From the NCBI GenBank assembly GCA_036971475.1, contig JBAIZL010000001.1, positions 76,475,271 to 76,539,270 of the forward strand: a DNA stretch of 64,000 nucleotides, read 5' to 3'. The translations under genes and the position numbers were made by a program. This stretch comes from Prosapia bicincta. Taxonomy: Eukaryota; Arthropoda; Insecta; Hemiptera; Cercopidae. Numbering within the stretch: position 1 is the stretch's first letter; each line of letters begins with the position of its first letter. The notes under the pieces are model-generated. The model saw only the letters and a program-made list of their open reading frames with translations, did not search any database and was not told the DNA's origin. Shown one piece after another: positions 58,536-64,000 of the stretch.

Positions 58536-58914
58536 TCACAAAAATATTAGTTTTATTCACTCTTAGCTAAATAATTCATTGAGTGAACTTTTTTATATAT
58601 GTTCTTTTGTTTAAATCACAATTACAATATTAATAAGTAAAATTAGTAGCATTTTAAAGGCTCGATATTTAAAAGTCTTGTAAGAACAATTAACCGTTCC
58701 AAAGTTGCTAACTTCCTGCAAGAAAGGGAACTTCCTACACAGTGATTCTTGGAAAGGCCTGCTCAACACTAATAATCATCTTAATCACCATCAAACTAAC
58801 ATAAGACTCTGACATCAAGGTGACACTGTGGTAAATGTAATGCATTGGAAAAACATTTCAGGCTTTAATGTAAAAGTTCATAATATAAAGCAAACATTTA
58901 TATATAGGAATTGT

Positions 58915-59098
58915 TGGACTAGATAGGAGACTAGCTATGAGAAGAAGCTTTTTCTTTTTCTCTTTATTGATTGACAAAGATCATTTTTGATCGAAATATT
59001 TCAATAGTGTGATATGTTTTTATATGTGTCTATTTATTTATTTCCAAGAGATTGCAGTTTTTGCCTATTGCCATTAGGTAAGTCTGTCAGTCTCCTAA

Positions 59099-59150
<52 letters not shown>

Positions 59151-59485
59151 TTTTTTGGACTAGGAGACTGACAGACTTACCTTGGTAAGAGTCCACTCTG
59201 TAGTCTTGAAATAGAAACACATAAAAGCACTTAAACAATGATATATTTCAACCACACAGTAGTCTTTGTCAATCGAAGAGAAAACACAAAAAGAAATATG
59301 AGAGAATGAAATAAAATAATTGTAATCACCTAGATTTTTTGGACTAGGAGACTGACAGACTTACCTTGGTAAGAGTCCACTCTGTAGTCTTGAAATAGGC
59401 TTTTATGTGTTTCTATTTCAAGACTACAGATTGGACTCTTACCAAGGTAAGTCTGTCAGTCTCCTAGTCCAAAAAATCTAAATAA
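58915..59485. repeat. Cluster of direct and inverted copies of a 67-bp repeat around (TA)n
   Basis: The segment AGATTTTTTGGACTAGGAGA...TGTAGTCTTGAAATA occurs at 59148-59214 and 59333-59398 in one orientation, and inverted at about 59413-59480. A shorter inverted piece is at 59079-59096. (TA)n fills 59100-59149. GGAGACTGACATACTTACCT at 14635 is a distant relative. The last two copies form a hairpin with arms of about 65 bp. Confidence 0.85.
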
Positions 59486-59609
59486 TCTTTACCAACCAAA
59501 ACTAACCTAAAAAAAAAAAATATATATATGCTTCATCACAGAAACATGCTATAAAGTCTAAAGTCAGTCATTATTTAAAAGTTGCCTTATGTGGAGAAAA
59601 TTTTGTTGA

Positions 59610-59960
59610 GCCGTGTAAATCCTTATGTACATTTCAATTGAAAAGTGATCTTCAGTGGAAATTATTACAAAAGTAACTACCTTTGAACTAGGCATAACTT
59701 AATATATACACCATTAATTCCTTGACCTTTATGTTCTACACAATATCTAGAGCATAGTGGTACAATATACTACAGTGAAAATAACAAATAAAACAAGTTA
59801 CTAAAGATTAAACCCTTATTTACATGATGGCCATGTCATCATCATCAGAGGTCTTATTACAAAATTACAATCTAGCAAACAAGAAGTTACATACTAGAAT
59901 GACTCTCTCTCGGTTACTTTAGTTTGTAACTTCTTGTTTGAATTAGGCAATACTGGCCTA
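59610..59960 (-). repeat. PLE-tail remnants with decayed hammerhead-like motifs
   Basis: On the - strand 59655-59621 keeps CTGAAGA, GAAA and the stem III ATGTACAT of the 16492 family, but stem II is broken. A second copy at 59848-59815 keeps CTGATGA but has lost GAAA. A short inverted repeat CAAACAAGAAGTTAC lies near 59876 and 59926. Confidence 0.5.
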
Positions 59961-60059
59961 ATTGCCTTATATTTCACCAGTGAGCTATTGGTGATTAAGG
60001 AAGCTTTCATTCTCTATCCTAAATGGCTAATGTTTAAGGCCTAACAGTAGAGATAGTAT

Positions 60060-60600
60060 TTTTTTCTGACTAGAAATCTGCCTTAGAAGCAATAACAAAT
60101 AGAGACATAAACGTCACCTCTACAATAAATGTACTGCTTGAGAGTCTGCACTGTAAAGGAAAATCATGTCATGTGCAATGGATCCCTGCATACGTAAACA
60201 TTGAAGTGTGCCGACTCATTGGCCAAAAAATCCTGTGAAAACGATCAACAGAGTAATACCATTACACTTGCAGATGCAAATGCAGTGGCCCTAAAAAGAC
60301 TTGTACTACATACTTTTAAGAGGCCACTCATCACTGACTTCAACTTCCACAGAAATTTGGCATCGGTCATTGCAAAACTAAGCACCAATCATTTCTGAGG
60401 CATGAAGATTTAGGCAAGACCAGGAGGTACGTTCCCTGCAGAAACTAATGTCAATCTGATGCTGAGACACATCAATTGTCCAGCACTCAAGCCACATGTT
60501 TTAAAATTGGGAATGGTATCAAGTGGAGACCATCTGATAGCTGTTCTCTTCAGTCAAAAGACACTGAAAATGGATCTTCAAATTATCTAAAACTCCATGG
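60060..60600 (+). mobile_element. LINE RNase H and tail fragment
   Basis: The + frames give SALEAITNRDINVTSTINVL, HVQWIPAYVN, then CADSLAKKSCENDQQSN, the WIPAHVGIxGNExADSLAKKG block of RNase HI, and KRLVLHTFKRPLITDFNFHR then SVIAKLSTNHF and KLGMVSSGDHL. These match the C-terminal RNase H and following region of a LINE/retroelement polyprotein common in arthropods. Frameshifts and stops. Confidence 0.7.
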
Positions 60601-60884
60601 AGACATAAATGACACTGTATTACATGTTTGTTGAAATTTTTTATACATAATCTGTTTGCCTAAATATGGGAGCACAGACCTGACGTAACATATAGTGATA
60701 TAATGTTTTAAAATTCTAACTAAGGAGAAACTTAATTTTTTTTTTTAATTTTACTAATTGTATGAATTTTAGCACTATAGGTTTGTGAAAATTTGGGATG
60801 TAGCTGGTACTGACTGAACTTAATGAGGAGTTACCCAGAAATACCAGAGTTTTTTTAAAGCTATTGATTTTTAATTTTTTTACA

Positions 60885-61810
60885 AGAACAACCTTATTGC
60901 CTTCAAAATAGTCACCATTAAAACGTACTTTTGTCCCACTGGTGCCTTCCACTGTTAGAAGCATTTTTTGTAGTCATCTTTAGAAATGGCTGACGTTAGC
61001 TTCTGCCTCGTTTTTTCAATTTTGTCAAATTTGAGTCCTTTCATGTGTTGAAACAAAAAACATTTTGCACAGAACCTTGTGAAGCAAGTAAGGTGCATGG
61101 GGTAGCTTATCCATGACATTTCTAGCCAAAAACTGTGTAACAGAGATGACTGTGTCTGCAGGTGCATTGTCATGGTAGAAAAACCTGTCTCCTTTCTGCC
61201 ACAAATTTATTTGTTTTTTAACAAACACTGTTGTGTAATCTTCTTGCAGTTTCCAACGTAAGGTTTGATTGACTCTTTGACCTGGGAGAACAAATTCGGA
61301 AGGAATTACGCCCATGGCATTAAAAAACAAATCATTATTGTTTTGATGTATGATTTGACATTTTTTGGACAGGGTGACAATGATGTCTTCCATTGACTTG
61401 ACTGTTGTTTTGTTTCTGGGCCGACTCATCACCAGTAATGACCTTTAAAAGAAAATCTGGATCAATTTCAAGCTGTTGTTTCAAAGCATAACATATTTCA
61501 ACTCGATGTTCTTTTGTATTGTCAGTTAGAGGAACTAACTTTGCAGCAACGCTCTTCATTCCCAAAACTTCTGTTAAAGTTCGCTGAATTGAGCTCCAAG
61601 ATAACCCTCTACTCTGAAAATTGATTGTCTGTGAGCACATGCTCTGTAGTTTTCTAACATTTTTGTAGATTCAGGCAGTTGGTGAATGTGTATAACTCAG
61701 TTTGTCATCTATCAACATGTCACCATTTTTAAACCAAACAAACCACTCGTACACTTGTTTTTCCCATAGTGTCATCTTTGTAAGCGGTTTCATCATTAAA
61801 ACTTTCATCA
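60885..61810 (-). pseudogene. mariner-family transposase remnant
   Basis: Going 5' to 3' on the - strand it shows an HTH_48-like start (YEWFVWFKNGD), SWSSIQRTLTEVLGMKSVAA, EHRVEICYALKQQLEIDPDF, VITGDES (first catalytic Asp), FYHDNAPADTVISVTQFLA (second Asp), and GTSGTKVRFNGDYFEGN, the usual C-terminus. The PYSPDLAPCDF third catalytic block has decayed to HAPYLLHKVL. At least three frame breaks. Inactive. Confidence 0.88.
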
Positions 61811-62264
61811 GAGTTTTTACCAAATAGAAAACAAAATTTCACACCTGTACATTGTTCAATTAAACAGTACATGTTACAAAACAAAACAGCGATGGCAAAT
61901 TCAATCACTGCAGGTAAACAGAACGAGCCAAGTCGACAACATCAAAGTTCAAAAAGACCAACTAGTAGAATAGGATATTTCAATGCAATATCATCTTGAA
62001 GATTGAAAATATTTCACTTCCCTAATATAACTCTCTGAAGATTATACTCACCCTAACACCAAGTGCACTAGTATCAACAGATCGAAAGTTATTTTAGTTA
62101 AATATTTTCATTGTTAAATGGTTCAAGGATTGAAAATTCCATAACAAAGATTTGAGCATGTGTGGAAGAAAGTATGTATTTTCATATATACTGTTCTTGA
62201 AAATTTTCAGAAAAGATTTAAAATTTGGATAACGAGAGAGAGAATTTCTAAATACATTTATAAA

Positions 62265-62480
62265 TATGTTACACTTCCCTATAGTAGCACTTACTTTGTG
62301 GGGGACATCTGTTTCAGAAGATGTGTCCTATTGTTACTGCAATGACAAAGGGACACATCTCCCGAAACTGCCATTCTCAACAATTATAAAAGTAAGTGCT
62401 AATATAGGCAGGTGTAACATATTTACAGGTGTTTTTAGTTAAAAACCAGTAGCTCATGTGAAGATTGAATCAATTAATAA
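62265..62480. repeat. Foldback of two PLE tails
   Basis: GTTACACTTCCCTATAGTAG...GACATCTGTTTC (62269-62320) faces the inverted copy GGGACACATCTCCCGAAACT...AGTAAGTGCTAATATAGGCA (62350-62410). The tail beyond 62410 matches 40062-40140. The hammerhead-like core at 62342-62348 reads ATGACAA and its stem I is lost. Confidence 0.7.
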
Positions 62481-63569
62481 GTGAATTTCTATTATAATGT
62501 AAACATCCATAGTTTTAAATTCCTGTGAAAAGCGTTATCTACTAAAATATCAGAAATGTTAAACCACTTGTAATTAAAGATTTAACTCATTTAATTTGAA
62601 TTTAATATCTGCCAAGAAATATAAGTCATTCTTGTCACAGTCGCCACATTGTCATCCCGTTCCTTGTATTGGATAGGCATATCAGTTAGAATCATGTTGC
62701 AATAGCCTTGATTCCACAGTTAGAAGTAAACTGGTAGTGTTATATTTGTCCATTCATATATGCCCATAAATAGTTGTGTAGTTGGTAGATTAACTTCAAT
62801 AGCTTTTGTATAGTTGTTACATCCTTTGCTACAAAATAGGTTTAAACCTAAATTGATGCACATTTTGTTAACATAGTTAGCAACATCAGTATTTCAGTTT
62901 AAATACAATTGTCAGTATAATGATAAATTGATTTGTTTATTTAGGGATGTGTTACTTTTTAAAATTTCTTTGGATTTGTCCACTTTGTAAAGAATCATTC
63001 ATGCTTTGTTTACATTTATTATAACCATTTATTACTATTATGGTTACCTTTAGCTCCTGTTATTGATTGCCAAGAAGTTCTGACTGAGTTGGGCTTTAAT
63101 GATTGGTGTAAAACCATTTTGGGTGGGCAGTGGTTCTGGCCTTTAGCCAAATTCAGTTTTAGTTATATTTGTTAGGGCACTGCATTAGACAATGTGAAGC
63201 TGATCATAATGTAATTAGGGTGTAATTAGACATAACAATGTAAACTTGTTTTTTTTAGTTCTTTCAACTTTCAACATTGCTCATAGTTTTGCTTTAAACA
63301 TATAGTTTTAAAATATTAAACTGGAGTTACTAGTGGAGTCTCGTTTTAAAGTTCTTCACAAAATTGTAGGTGAAAAACCAAATATGGTTATCATTCCCTA
63401 GATGAAAAATATGAAAATAAATAGTTATAAACACTAAAACCTACTACTACAACATTAATTAGCTAATTCCAATAATTAGCTTAAAATGTTACGTAAAACA
63501 TTATTTTTTTTCAAAAAAATAAAGTTTGGTTCTTGCTCACATCTTAATATTATCGTTGTTTTACATGTA
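62481..63569. other. AT-rich stretch without recognised feature
   Basis: No coding family or structured repeat recognised by eye. Confidence 0.5.
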
Positions 63570-64000
63570 CAGTAAAACATCTCATATCCGGAACAATGTG
63601 GTACACCAGATCCAGGTATGGGAGGGGTTATGTAATTATGTACTTCTGTACTACATAATCACAACCATTTCATTTAGGAGTAAATGTATGATTGTTTAAG
63701 TAAAAACGTTACAGTTATTGAAAATTGTCATTATATAATAATAATAATCTAGAATTATATGTACAATTTAGTTTACATGCCTGTATGTACAGTTCCTTGA
63801 TACTGTACTTACATACATATGTAAGTTAATAATCAGTTTTGGTAAAATAAAAGATGTAAAGGTAGTTTCCTTGGTTTGTTGAAATCGTTTTTTTTATGAA
63901 TTATCTCTCCACCTTTGAAAGATTAGATGATCTGCTTTTCCTCATCTTATTGTTTGACGTACTCGAACAGCTGATCAAATCCCTGGAAAGCTTCACAATG
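63570..64000 (-). mobile_element. Edge of a Tigger-like transposon running off the window
   Basis: TA/CAGTAAAACATCTCATATCC is a Tigger-type terminal repeat, and GGTACACCAGATCCAGGTAT continues the usual subterminal pattern. At the right edge the - strand encodes HCEAFQGFDQLFEYVKQ, like the C-terminal EALxAFExxLxWxEQQ segment of Tigger transposases. The rest lies outside the window. Confidence 0.6.

Noticed and set aside
59815..59848. Hammerhead-like motif on the - strand
   Set aside because: CTGATGA is present but the GAAA element is missing, so no complete fold can be drawn.
62342..62385. Hammerhead-like motif in the 62.3-kb foldback
   Set aside because: Core position 3 and stem I pairing are lost and stem III no longer pairs; kept only as a repeat relative.

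Overview
The window is AT-rich nuclear DNA of an animal, most likely an insect or other arthropod. The reasons are two spliced protein-coding genes with GT-AG introns, no bacterial gene organisation, and dense debris of transposon families common in arthropods (BEL/Pao, Penelope-like, Tigger/pogo, mariner, hAT, Jockey-like LINE). I could not place it to species.

Host genes. (1) A secreted trypsin-like serine protease on the + strand is spread over six inferred exons (1321-1387, 5342-5476, 6666-6783, 11658-11845, 14222-14320, 35866-36185). All phases join and give 308 codons. The catalytic His, Asp and Ser and the trypsin-type S1 Asp are present. The signal-peptide exon is tentative, and no CLIP domain was found although the linker looks CLIP-protease-like. 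Its last intron is 21.5 kb long and full of transposons. (2) A complete mitochondrial ribosomal protein L43 gene (mRpL43) on the + strand has four exons (50082-50218, 54634-54740, 55529-55731, 57519-57647) coding for 191 residues.

Mobile DNA. Protease intron 5 carries a tandem LTR array (LTR-internal-LTR-internal-LTR, 17426-28135, exact 4639-bp period), a Tigger remnant (29188-30572) with a hAT element (30573-33340, 8-bp target duplication) inserted in its terminal repeat, and a diverged solo LTR (34074-35620). Downstream lie a pogo-like remnant (36754-38488), several Penelope-like (PLE) fragments with GIY-YIG endonuclease remains, and a full-length but broken BEL/Pao element on the - strand (41850-49353, 5-bp target duplication). 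The mRpL43 introns hold PLE, Tigger and LINE pieces. The right end holds a foldback cluster, a LINE RNase H piece, a mariner remnant and the edge of another Tigger-like element.

Most interesting pattern. The tails of the PLE-type repeats contain compact motifs of about 42-48 nt that fold on paper as minimal type I hammerhead ribozymes: a CUGANGA-like core, stem II, GAAA, a tiny palindromic stem III, a UH cleavage site and a closing stem I. Several sequence families occur. One family replaces the core pair C3-G8 by U3-A8. A 245-bp inverted repeat carries a hammerhead on each strand. Hammerheads in Penelope-like elements are known; the U3/A8 variant, the extra nucleotide before stem II and the two-strand foldback arrangement are what I would test first. 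All calls were made by reading, with no searches or folding programs.
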